NCBI GenBank assembly: GCA_030043395.1
Contig: JASHXW010000125.1
Span: 1 to 5,424 of the forward strand
DNA from: Streptosporangiaceae bacterium
GTDB taxonomy: Bacteria; Actinomycetota; Actinomycetes; Streptosporangiales; Streptosporangiaceae
Length of the DNA: 5,424 nt
Direction: 5' to 3'
The translations under genes and the position numbers were made by a program. The notes beneath the pieces are model-generated. The model was given only the letters and a program-made list of their open reading frames with translations, had not been told where the DNA came from and searched no databases. This document shows, in pieces, positions 1-5,424 of this stretch. Position 1 is the stretch's first letter; every line of letters starts with the position of its first letter.

Positions 1-837
1 GCAGCCGTCGCCCTCGATCGATGGGCCGGCGACGAGAGCACCGAGATCGCTGACTCAAAGGTGCTGACCGCCCGCGCCAGGGAGGCCGCGTACAAGCAGA
101 TCGTGCGATCCGCGCTGGCCTGGAGCGTGGTCATCATCGAGCCGGGCGAGATCGACAGGCTCGGCCTGCACGTGTGCAACGTGGCCGGGATGCGGCGCGC
201 GCTGGCCGGGCTGCCGGCCTGCCCTGGATACGTGCTGACCGACGGCTTCGAGGTACCGGGCCTCGCCGTCCCCGCGCTGGCCATGTGGAAGGGCGACCAG
301 GTCGCCGCGTGCGTGGCGGCAGCGTCCATCGTCGCCAAGGTGACCAGGGACCGGATCATGGGCTCCCTCCACGCGGACTTTCCGCAGTACGGTTTCGCCA
401 GGCACAAGGGGTACTCCACGCCGAGTCATATGGCCTCGCTGGACGCTTACGGCCCTAGCCCGGTGCACCGCCGCTCGTTCGTGAACGTGTCGTCCAGGCT
501 CGGACGCTCCGCGCATCCGCTTCAGGAGTTGCTCGGCCCGGAGGACGTGGCCGAGGCAGGAGGAGTCGTTCTCGCCGATGGGACCGTGGCCTGGCAAGAC
601 ACCGAGGATGGACAAGCGGGCCTGGATGACGGCGTGGCGGACGGGGGAGCGGATCCGGAGGATCGGCCAACGGGTCTGAATGATCGGCTAACGGGTCTGG
701 ATGATCGGCTAGCGGGTCTGGACGCCCGGCGAGATGGTCCTATCGTTGAGATGATTGCCGGTTCGCCGGCCACCGCACCGGGAGATGGACCCGAGCTGGC
801 AGCCCGGGTGCCCGCCTCGTCGGAGGGGAGAACATGA
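1..837 (+). CDS. rnhB: Ribonuclease HII, 5'-truncated by window edge, with long repeat-bearing C-terminal tail
   Basis: RNase HII cleaves the RNA strand of RNA-DNA hybrids and starts removal of single ribonucleotides misincorporated into DNA; it acts in the cytoplasm with divalent metal. The frame is open from base 1, so the start and the first catalytic motif (DEAGRG-type Asp-Glu) lie off the left edge. Counting visible codons, ADSKVLT (18-24) matches the family's conserved LxDSKxLT. TDG at 80-82 and KGD at 97-99 supply the third and fourth metal ligands (D81, D99; spacing 18). AAASIVAKVTRD follows, then HKGY (135-138), whose Tyr138 corresponds to the junction-sensing tyrosine, and HRRSF (156-160), where the RNase HII fold normally ends. 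About 115 further residues form an acidic, Gly/Asp/Ala-rich tail with heptad repeats, longer than usual. The TGA stop overlaps the next ATG, so the two genes are probably co-transcribed and translationally coupled. The family call is secure; the tail's function is unknown. Confidence 0.95.
   Translation, partial: AAVALDRWAGDESTEIADSKVLTARAREAAYKQIVRSALAWSVVIIEPGEIDRLGLHVCNVAGMRRALAGLPACPGYVLTDGFEVPGLAVPALAMWKGDQVAACVAAASIVAKVTRDRIMGSLHADFPQYGFARHKGYSTPSHMASLDAYGPSPVHRRSFVNVSSRLGRSAHPLQELLGPEDVAEAGGVVLADGTVAWQDTEDGQAGLDDGVADGGADPEDRPTGLNDRLTGLDDRLAGLDARRDGPIVEMIAGSPATAPGDGPELAARVPASSEGRT
661..723 (+). repeat. Three tandem 21-bp repeats inside the rnhB tail
   Basis: Three adjacent 21-bp units (661-681, 682-702, 703-723) begin GATCGGC and end GGTCTG plus three bases, with only a few differences between copies. 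They are in frame and encode the heptads DRPTGLN, DRLTGLD and DRLAGLD. A degenerate upstream copy (AGLDD, around 619-633) and a weak downstream continuation (ARRDG) suggest expansion by in-frame duplication. Leu and hydrophobic spacing of seven could allow a short helix or coiled coil, but the Gly in each unit argues against a stable one. Confidence 0.85.
822..830 (+). promoter_or_regulatory. Strong ribosome binding site for the DUF2469 gene
   Basis: GGAGGGGAG lies just upstream of ATG 834; its GGAGG core leaves a 7-nt spacer. The site is inside the last codons of rnhB and supports the ATGA-overlap start. Confidence 0.8.
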
Positions 838-1148
838 GCGCGGAGGACCTCGAGAAGTACGAAACCGAGATGGAGCTTCAGCTTTACCGCGAGTACCGCG
901 ACGTCGTCGGGCTCTTCACCCACGTGGTTGAGACCGAGCGCAGGTTCTATCTCACGAATGATGTCGACCTGAAGGTCCGCACGGCCGACAACGGCGAGGT
1001 GTTCTTCGAGGTCACGATGCGCGACGCCTGGGTGTGGGACATGTACCGACCCGCTAGGTTCGTCAAGAACGTCACGGTAGTCACCTTCAAGGACGTGAAC
1101 ATCGAGGAGCTGGCCAAGAGCGACCTTCAGCTTCCTGAGGAGCCCTGA
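834..1148 (+). CDS. DUF2469 family protein of unknown function (104 aa)
   Basis: This is a small cytoplasmic protein of the actinobacterial DUF2469 family (Mycobacterium tuberculosis Rv2901c type). No biochemical role is known to me. It has no signal peptide or membrane segment. Recognisable blocks are MSAEDLEKYETEMEL at the N-terminus, LYREYRDVVGLF (residues 17-28), VVETERRFYL (32-41), the aromatic block DAWVWDMYRPARFV (64-77) and VVTFKDVNIEEL near the C-terminus. It is acidic and full length for the family. The ATG start is fixed by the strong ribosome binding site and by the family's invariant MSAEDLE beginning. It overlaps rnhB by four bases (ATGA) and is followed by a 172-bp gap before yraN. 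This position between rnhB and yraN is the usual one, which hints at a link with nucleic-acid metabolism, but that is only guilt by association. Confidence 0.93.
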   Translation: MSAEDLEKYETEMELQLYREYRDVVGLFTHVVETERRFYLTNDVDLKVRTADNGEVFFEVTMRDAWVWDMYRPARFVKNVTVVTFKDVNIEELAKSDLQLPEEP

Positions 1149-1154
1149 GCTCGC

Positions 1155-1203
1155 CGGGCGTAGCCCGCCCTATTGAAGCACCAGCGACTGACAGCCGGGT
1201 GCT
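1155..1203 (+). terminator. Two small hairpins after the DUF2469 stop, possible weak terminator
   Basis: Six bases past the stop, CGGGC (1155-1159) pairs with GCCCG (1163-1167) around a 3-nt loop; an alternative pairing is GGGCG (1156-1160) with CGCCC (1166-1170). A second perfect inverted repeat, AGCACC (1177-1182) / GGTGCT (1198-1203), has a 15-nt loop. There is no U-run, only TATT at 1171. GC-rich actinobacteria often lack classical U-tracts, so a weak terminator or transcript-end structure is possible. Short GC-rich stems also arise by chance here. Confidence 0.3.
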
Positions 1204-1215
1204 CGCCACTGGACG

Positions 1216-1224
1216 TTATCCACA
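1216..1224 (+). promoter_or_regulatory. Exact DnaA-box match TTATCCACA
   Basis: TTATCCACA matches the strong DnaA-box consensus (TTATNCACA; actinomycete variants are usually TTGTCCACA). It lies in the 172-bp gap upstream of yraN and is followed by GG. A related site starts 31 bp downstream. A single 9-mer can occur by chance, but an AT-containing one in the middle of a GC-rich intergenic gap is a plausible regulatory or titration site. DnaA binding itself is inferred. Confidence 0.45.
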
Positions 1225-1246
1225 GGCTTCGTGATGGTTGGGGTGG

Positions 1247-1255
1247 CCGTCCACA
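1247..1255 (+). promoter_or_regulatory. Second, weaker DnaA-box-like motif
   Basis: CCGTCCACA shares TCCACAGG (1250-1257) exactly with the first box (1219-1226). The two copies are 31 bp apart, close to three helical turns, on the same strand. It differs from TTGTCCACA at the first two bases only, so binding alone would be weak; cooperative binding with the first box is the attraction. Confidence 0.3.
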
Positions 1256-1307
1256 GGAGGTTCGCCGCAGATCGCGCGACGTGAGTTGCTCCGGCAGGGT
1301 CGGTGCC

Positions 1308-1312
1308 GGAGG
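1308..1312 (+). promoter_or_regulatory. Ribosome binding site that decides the yraN start
   Basis: GGAGG lies 8 nt before GTG 1321. The other in-frame starts are GTG 1303 (upstream of this site, preceded only by weak GCAGGG), GTG 1312 (overlapping it) and ATG 1336 (23 nt away), all of which fit worse. The reading frame is closed by TGA at 1282-1284, so no longer start exists upstream of 1285. Confidence 0.7.
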
Positions 1313-1320
1313 TGGTTCAC

Positions 1321-1677
1321 GTGCATCCCAAGGACATGCTCGGCAGGCAGGGCGAGCAACTGGCCGTCGAGCACCTGCGCAAGGCCGGCTTTCGCATTCT
1401 GGACCGGAACTACAGGTGCGCCGACGGGGAGCTGGACATCGTGGCAGCGGATCGGCGGACTCTCGTCGCGTGCGAGGTGAAGACCCGGTCCGACGTCCGC
1501 TATGGCACGCCGATCGAGGCGGTCACCAACGCGAAACTGCGACGGATAAGGCGGCTGGCCGTGCACTGGGTGCTCACGCACGGCGTGATCTTCGATGAAC
1601 TGCGCGTCGACATCGTCGGCGTGCTCCGATCACCGTCTGGCGAGTTCACGATCGAGCACATTCGCGGCGTGGGTTAG
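1321..1677 (+). CDS. yraN: YraN / UPF0102 family nuclease-like protein (118 aa)
   Basis: This is a cytoplasmic protein of the UPF0102 (YraN) family, which has a restriction-endonuclease-like (Holliday-junction-resolvase-like) fold; its substrate is not firmly established. With the GTG 1321 start, the N-terminal block LGRQGEQLAVEHLRKAGF (7-24) and ILDRNYR (26-32) are followed by GELDIVA (36-42) and CEVKTR (51-56). Together E37, D39, E52 and K54 form the D/E-x(n)-E-x-K metal-nuclease signature. KLRRIRRLA near the middle and LRVDIVGV toward the C-terminus are also family features. The length is normal for the family (about 115-130 aa). An upstream GTG at 1303 would add six residues but is less well placed relative to the ribosome binding site. 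It sits 172 bp after the DUF2469 gene, far enough for its own promoter, and 132 bp before a secreted protease. Nothing is truncated or missing. Confidence 0.93.
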   Translation: MHPKDMLGRQGEQLAVEHLRKAGFRILDRNYRCADGELDIVAADRRTLVACEVKTRSDVRYGTPIEAVTNAKLRRIRRLAVHWVLTHGVIFDELRVDIVGVLRSPSGEFTIEHIRGVG

Positions 1678-1687
1678 GTAGCGGAAT

Positions 1688-1709
1688 CCAGGCCGACGCC
1701 AGGCCGACG
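1688..1709 (+). repeat. Perfect 11-bp tandem duplication and spaced AGGCC elements
   Basis: CCAGGCCGACG occurs twice back to back (1688-1698 and 1699-1709), just after yraN. The pentamer AGGCC recurs at 1690, 1701, 1714 and 1724, at 10-13 bp steps. This is in the 132-bp gap (1678-1809) upstream of the protease gene and could be a regulator binding array, or simple GC-rich duplication. Confidence 0.5.
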
Positions 1710-1796
1710 GTAAAGGCCCGCTAAGGCCAGCTTCAACTCGCCGGATTGACACGGCGGGCCACCGCTGATCGGCTCTCGGAGCGGCTAGCGCGGCTG

Positions 1797-1802
1797 TAGG
1801 GT
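1797..1802 (+). promoter_or_regulatory. Candidate -10 element for a leaderless protease transcript
   Basis: TAGGGT fits the actinobacterial TAnnnT -10 pattern, and its last base lies 7 nt before the A of ATG 1810, so transcription could begin at the start codon itself. No good -35 is present at the matching distance (around 1774-1779). A perfect TTGACA occurs at 1746-1751, but it is too far upstream to pair with this element and has no good -10 of its own 16-18 nt downstream. The alternative role of the same bases, AGGG (1798-1801) as a weak ribosome binding site 8 nt from the ATG, cannot be excluded. Confidence 0.4.
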
Positions 1803-1809
1803 TCGGCGC

Positions 1810-4800
1810 ATGTGGCACTCAGGGCAATGGCAACTGGTCTCTTCCCAGCCGAGGCTGCGTCGCGTGGCCTGCCTCCTGGCATGCCTGGCCGCGCCAGCGG
1901 CGCTGCTTTCGGTGGCTCCGGGCGCCGCGTCGGCGTCGACGGCAGCGTCAGCGTCGGCGTCGGCCAGGTCCTCCGGGCCACCGCGCATGCAGAGCGTCCA
2001 GGCCGCCCCGCTCGTGCCCACAGGCGCCATGCCGGTCGGTGCCGTGCCCAGGTCCGCCGTGGTGTCCGGCGAGGTGGTGCTGAAGCCTCGTGACAATGCC
2101 GCGCTCGTGCGGTTCATCGCGGAGGTGACCGACAAGAGCTCGCCCATGTTCCACCAGTACTTGCCGGCCGATGCCTTCGCCGGACGGTTCGGCCCGCTAC
2201 CGTCGACGATCCGCGCGGTGGTCTCGCAGCTGAGGGCCGACGGCTTGCGGGTCACTTCGGTGTCGAGCGATGGCATGCTGGTGCACTTCCGCGGTACTGC
2301 GGCGCGCGTCGGCAGCGCTTTCAGCACGCGGCTCGAGCGGTACCGCTTGCGCGACGGGTCCATCGGACAGGCCACGACGTCGGCCGTGGCGCTGCCCTCG
2401 GCGATCGCCCGCTCGGTTACGGCGGTCCTGGGCCTGGACAACCTGGTCAGGCTGCAGCCGCTCGGGCTGCCGCGAGCGAATGCCTCGGCTGGCGGATCGA
2501 TCCATGCTGCCATGAGGGCCAACTTCACGCACCCCGCTGGTTCGCCGAAGCCGTGCGCGCAGGCAACTGCGGCAGCGGCCAAGTTCGGGGGGCTGACTGA
2601 CGACCAGATCGCCCACTCCTACGGCGCGTTCGGGCTTTACGGGGCCGGTGACTTCGGCACGGGCCAGCACATCGCCATCTACGAGCTCGAGCCGTTCCTG
2701 CGCTCGGACGTGAAGACCTTCGACACCTGCTTCTTCGGCGCCGCCAAGGCCGCGAGCATGCTCAAGCGGCTGCACGTCGTCAAGGTCGACGGCGGCCAGC
2801 CGCCCGGGCCAGGCAGCGGCGAGGCGATACTCGACGTCGAGGACGTCTCCGCGCTGGCGCCCGGGGCGACCATCGACGTCTACGAGGGAGTGAGTCCCGG
2901 CGCCGATGGCGTGATCTACGACCCGGTCGACCCCTATGCGGCCATGATCGACGCGGACCAGGACCAGGTCATCAGCACGAGCTGGGGCCTGTGCGAACAG
3001 GCCATCCAGGCCGGGCAGCCAGGCCTCCAGCAGGCCGAGAACCAGCTCTTCGAGCAGGCCGCGGCGCAGGGCCAGTCGGTGTTCGCGGCGGCAGGTGACA
3101 ACGGCTCCGATGACTGCAACACCTTCGAGACGTCGACGCCGGTCGCCGGGCAGAACCCGCTCTCGGTCGACGACCCGGGAAGCCAGCCCTACGTGGTCTC
3201 CGTCGGCGGCCTGACGATCGACGCGGCGACCGAGCCGCCACTGGAGCACGTCTGGAATGACGGGGCTGACGGTGGCGGTGGCGGCGGCGGAATCTCCCAG
3301 TCGTGGGTCATGCCGTCATGGCAGGCTCAGGCCGAGGTGCCCGGGATAGCGCTGCCGGGCAGCGCGGACTACGCCCATGCCAACGCGGTCGAGAAGGCCT
3401 ACGGGTATCCGAGGAACTTCTGCCAGTCGACCGTTGCCGGCGCGACGTCGGCCACGCCGTGCCGCCTTGTGCCCGACGTGTCCGCGCAGGCGGACGAGTT
3501 CACCGGGGCGATCACGATCTACCAGGCTGCAAGCGGCGGCTGGAGCACGATCGGGGGCACGTCCTCGGCCACGCCGATCTGGGCGGCGCTGACGGCGCTG
3601 GTCAACGCATCCTCGACCTGCGCCTCGCAGCCTGCCACGCACGCAGGCGTCGGGTTCGTGAGCCCGCTGCTCTACGCGGTCGCCTCCAACCCGGCCAGCT
3701 ATGCGGCATCCTTCACCGACGTCAAAGCCGGCAACAACGACATCTACGGCCTGGACGACGGGAAGGTATTCCCCGCGACGAAGGGCTACGACCTGGCATC
3801 TGGCCTGGGCTCTCCCGAGCTCACCCGATCAGGCGGACGTGCCGGACTCGCGTATTACCTGTGCCGCGCCGCGGTTTCGCCAAGCCGGCCGGTCGTCACC
3901 GGATTGAGGCCGAATTCGGGCAGCACCGCCGGCGGGGAGCTAGTCAAGATCACCGGCACCGGGTTCGAGTCTGGTGGAACGCCGGACGTCGCCAGCATCG
4001 AGGTCGGCACTGCCGTGCTCCGGTCAGGCACGTTCAGCGTGACTAGCGGGAGCACGATCATGGCGATCCTGCCGCCTGGCAGCCAGGTGCGGCCACCGCT
4101 CGCGCCGCCGCCGCAGGATGGCGCGGGACCGGCCGACATCATCGTGACGCTGAAGGACGACCAGTCCAGTGCCCCTGGGCCGAACTCGGTCTTCGAGTAC
4201 GTGGACACCAGCGGCAGGAAGGCCGTCCCGAGCGTCACGGGCGTGATTCCGTACGGCGGGCCGGAATCGGCCCCGAGACCGGTCACGATCCTGGGCTCCG
4301 GCTTCTCGGGTGCGACAACCGTGACGTTCGGCGGAGTGCGAGCCGTCTCGTTCACGGTGCACAGTCCGTACCGGATCACGGCCACTCCTCCGGCCTACTC
4401 CGGCGCCACCAAGTGCTCGCCCTTGCCTTCGGGCGGCGTGTACGCGGGCGAGAACGCGAAGAACGACATCTGCCAGGTGCAGGTGAGGGTCGGCAACGCG
4501 CGGGGCCTCAGCGCGACCAGCACGATCCTGCCGCCAGTCGAAGGCGCCGTCACGCTCAACTCGCTCGGTGTCCTGGTGGCTCCGCCTGGCTGCAGATGCG
4601 AGACGATGCAGGCGCCGACGGAGTTCGACTATGCTCCTGCGCCGTCGATTACCTCGGTGTCGACCTCGTCCGGAGCCGCCAGCCTGGCGAGCGAGAACGG
4701 CGGGACAGTGATAACGGCCAGCGGGGTCGGCCTCGACCCGCTGACGATCGACTGGGCCGATTTCGGGGATCCCGCCCAGGAGTCGTCCATGGCCACCAAC

Positions 4801-5424
4801 TACGTATTCATGACCGGAACGCAAATCCAGATCGAGGCGCCGCCTGAGCCGCTGACGCCGAGCTCGGCGGCCGTGCCGTTCAGCGTCAGGACGCTGGCCG
4901 GCCAGTCAGCCCCGGTGACCGTGACCTACGCGGGCGTGCCGACCGTGACCGGCGTCGTGAACACGGTCAACGCCACCAAGCTGGATGGCATCTCCGGAGC
5001 CGCTGATTCTGGCGGAACCCCGATCCGGGTGAGCGGGGCTGGGTTCGCCGGCCAGACCACCTTGGTCGAGTTCAGCGACGCTAAGTCGCCGTACTCGCTT
5101 GGCACCCAGTACACGTTCTCGGTCGCCAGCAACACGAGCCTGGACACGCAGACCGTCGCGCAGAACCCGGCCCTGGTCAACGTCCGGGTGTGCACCGTGA
5201 CTGGCTGCAGCCAGAAGATAGCCCGCGACCGGATGTACATCTACCCACCGGGTAACCCGCGCGTGACCTCAGTCAAGCCAGCCTCTGGTCCGGCGGCGGG
5301 CGGGACCAAGGTGACGATCGGCGGCTACAACCTCGGCTGCGTCCTGTCCGTGTTCTTCGGGAAAGCTAAGGCGAAGTCGTTCACGCGGGTGCCTGCTCTG
5401 CTGGACTGCGGATCGACGACCAAG
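1810..5424 (+). CDS. Secreted S53 (sedolisin/kumamolisin-like) peptidase with IPT/TIG repeat tail, 3'-truncated by window edge
   Basis: S53 enzymes are exported serine-carboxyl endopeptidases, usually acid-active, matured by propeptide cleavage. Residues 1-42 form a signal peptide: RLRR (15-18), a hydrophobic core (19-36), likely cleavage after ASA (40-42). An Ala/Ser-rich spacer precedes a pro-kumamolisin domain (about 82-214; FHQYL at 114-118, aF). The catalytic domain (about 262-675) starts at LTDDQIAHSYG. It has the Glu-Asp pair E338/D342 (GEAILD), STSWG (389-393), oxyanion Asp D430 (AAAGDNG), a Gly-rich loop ending in IS (488-496) and Ser585 in GGTSSATP. A calcium site is marked by D637 V638 and GYDLASGLG (659-667). 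At least five IPT/TIG Ig-like domains follow. Sixteen cysteines in the exported part suggest disulfides. ATG 1810 is the only sensible start: an in-frame TAG lies at 1786-1788. All catalytic residues are present. The substrate is unknown; the stop lies beyond the window. Confidence 0.93.
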   Translation, partial: MWHSGQWQLVSSQPRLRRVACLLACLAAPAALLSVAPGAASASTAASASASARSSGPPRMQSVQAAPLVPTGAMPVGAVPRSAVVSGEVVLKPRDNAALVRFIAEVTDKSSPMFHQYLPADAFAGRFGPLPSTIRAVVSQLRADGLRVTSVSSDGMLVHFRGTAARVGSAFSTRLERYRLRDGSIGQATTSAVALPSAIARSVTAVLGLDNLVRLQPLGLPRANASAGGSIHAAMRANFTHPAGSPKPCAQATAAAAKFGGLTDDQIAHSYGAFGLYGAGDFGTGQHIAIYELEPFLRSDVKTFDTCFFGAAKAASMLKRLHVVKVDGGQPPGPGSGEAILDVEDVSALAPGATIDVYEGVSPGADGVIYDPVDPYAAMIDADQDQVISTSWGLCEQAIQAGQPGLQQAENQLFEQAAAQGQSVFAAAGDNGSDDCNTFETSTPVAGQNPLSVDDPGSQPYVVSVGGLTIDAATEPPLEHVWNDGADGGGGGGGISQSWVMPSWQAQAEVPGIALPGSADYAHANAVEKAYGYPRNFCQSTVAGATSATPCRLVPDVSAQADEFTGAITIYQAASGGWSTIGGTSSATPIWAALTALVNASSTCASQPATHAGVGFVSPLLYAVASNPASYAASFTDVKAGNNDIYGLDDGKVFPATKGYDLASGLGSPELTRSGGRAGLAYYLCRAAVSPSRPVVTGLRPNSGSTAGGELVKITGTGFESGGTPDVASIEVGTAVLRSGTFSVTSGSTIMAILPPGSQVRPPLAPPPQDGAGPADIIVTLKDDQSSAPGPNSVFEYVDTSGRKAVPSVTGVIPYGGPESAPRPVTILGSGFSGATTVTFGGVRAVSFTVHSPYRITATPPAYSGATKCSPLPSGGVYAGENAKNDICQVQVRVGNARGLSATSTILPPVEGAVTLNSLGVLVAPPGCRCETMQAPTEFDYAPAPSITSVSTSSGAASLASENGGTVITASGVGLDPLTIDWADFGDPAQESSMATNYVFMTGTQIQIEAPPEPLTPSSAAVPFSVRTLAGQSAPVTVTYAGVPTVTGVVNTVNATKLDGISGAADSGGTPIRVSGAGFAGQTTLVEFSDAKSPYSLGTQYTFSVASNTSLDTQTVAQNPALVNVRVCTVTGCSQKIARDRMYIYPPGNPRVTSVKPASGPAAGGTKVTIGGYNLGCVLSVFFGKAKAKSFTRVPALLDCGSTTK
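1927..1962 (+). repeat. GCGTCG hexamer-like repeat encoding the Ala-Ser spacer
   Basis: Six successive hexamers, four exactly GCGTCG (1927-1938 and 1951-1962) and two diverged (1939-1950), encode an Ala-Ser run at residues 40-51. It spans the predicted signal-peptidase site and the start of the propeptide. The low complexity makes it prone to in-frame slippage; the protein role is probably just a flexible linker. Confidence 0.7.
3889..5424 (+). other. Tandem IPT/TIG Ig-like domains of the protease tail (four complete, one cut)
   Basis: After the catalytic domain the protein repeats a pattern that opens with P-x-V/I-T-x-V/L, continues with a Gly-Gly-T-type turn and V-x-I-x-G-x-G-F, and ends with a V-x-V or F-x-Y strand. 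Approximate units are residues 694-799, 807-941, 945-1042, 1044-1145 and 1150 onward (cut). Units 1 and 5 are the most canonical (RPNSGSTAGG and KPASGPAAGG). Units 2 and 4 carry long loops with paired cysteines (C869, C888, C928, C930; C1128, C1133). IPT/TIG domains are immunoglobulin-like and in exported bacterial enzymes usually serve as spacers or binding modules. What this tail binds is not evident. Confidence 0.8.

Noticed and set aside
1256..1260. GGAGG resembling a ribosome binding site
   Set aside because: No ATG, GTG or TTG occurs at a usable distance downstream; the next GTG (1281) opens only the shadow frame.
1173..1598. 141-codon plus-strand frame overlapping yraN
   Set aside because: Its translation is Arg/Gly-rich and unlike any family I know, and it overlaps the clear YraN motifs in another frame.
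1739..1756. Inverted repeat CGCCG / CGGCG with TTGACA in its loop
   Set aside because: Only five base pairs with an 8-nt loop in GC-rich DNA, and no U-run. The TTGACA has no acceptable -10 at 16-18 nt, so I do not call a terminator or a promoter here.
1864..1884. Possible lipoprotein lipobox (LLAC, residues 22-25)
   Set aside because: Leu at the -2 position is atypical, and only six hydrophobic residues separate the Arg pair from the Cys, while the hydrophobic stretch continues well beyond it. An ordinary signal-peptidase-I site after ASA fits better.
1785..2582. 265-codon open frame on the minus strand
   Set aside because: Antisense to the signal peptide and propeptide of the protease; no recognisable domain, low-complexity composition.
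2197..3249. 350-codon open frame on the minus strand
   Set aside because: It lies opposite the S53 propeptide and catalytic core, whose motifs are unmistakable. Its translation is Arg/Gly/Asp-rich with no recognisable motif, as expected of a GC-rich shadow frame.
3303..4046. 247-codon open frame on the plus strand within the protease
   Set aside because: A different frame across the Ser585 region; Arg-rich translation without motifs. The S53 frame explains the sequence.
4024..4824. 266-codon minus-strand frame opposite the IPT/TIG domains
   Set aside because: His/Arg-rich shadow of a coding region with strong third-position G/C bias.

Overview
The window is GC-rich, with strong G/C preference at third codon positions and GTG start codons. 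Its first three genes have the order rnhB - DUF2469 - yraN. DUF2469 is, as far as I know, an actinobacterial family, and this order is typical of actinomycete chromosomes. I infer an actinobacterium but cannot name a genus. All genes I can support lie on the + strand.

Positions 1-1677 are a conserved housekeeping block. It opens with the 3' part of rnhB (RNase HII), whose N-terminus is cut off by the window edge. This rnhB has an unusually long, acidic, low-complexity C-terminal tail containing 21-bp / 7-residue tandem repeats. Its stop overlaps the start of a 104-aa DUF2469 gene (ATGA overlap), behind a strong ribosome binding site. A 172-bp gap follows. It holds two small hairpins and two phased DnaA-box-like motifs, one an exact TTATCCACA. 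Then comes yraN (UPF0102, nuclease-like fold), whose best start is a GTG at 1321.

Positions 1678-1809 are a 132-bp intergenic stretch with a short tandem repeat and a candidate -10 element (TAGGGT). That element sits exactly where a leaderless transcript of the next gene would need it.

Positions 1810-5424 are one open reading frame that runs off the right edge (1205 codons visible). It encodes a secreted S53 (sedolisin / kumamolisin-like) serine-carboxyl peptidase. In order it has a signal peptide, an Ala/Ser-rich spacer, a pro-kumamolisin propeptide, a complete catalytic domain (E338, D342, D430, S585 and a C-terminal calcium site), and a tail of at least five IPT/TIG-type Ig-like domains, the last one truncated. 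All catalytic residues are present, so I expect an active exported enzyme.

The rnhB-DUF2469-yraN block concerns nucleic-acid maintenance. The protease is functionally unrelated and probably has its own promoter. In many actinomycetes yraN is followed by the comM/yifB-type ATPase and dprA, so the protease may be an insertion into a conserved locus, but what follows it lies outside the window. I see no mobile element, CRISPR array, tRNA or rRNA, and no clear evidence of a wholly new system. The most interesting points are the protease architecture, its possible leaderless promoter, the DnaA-box pair and the repeat-bearing RNase HII tail.
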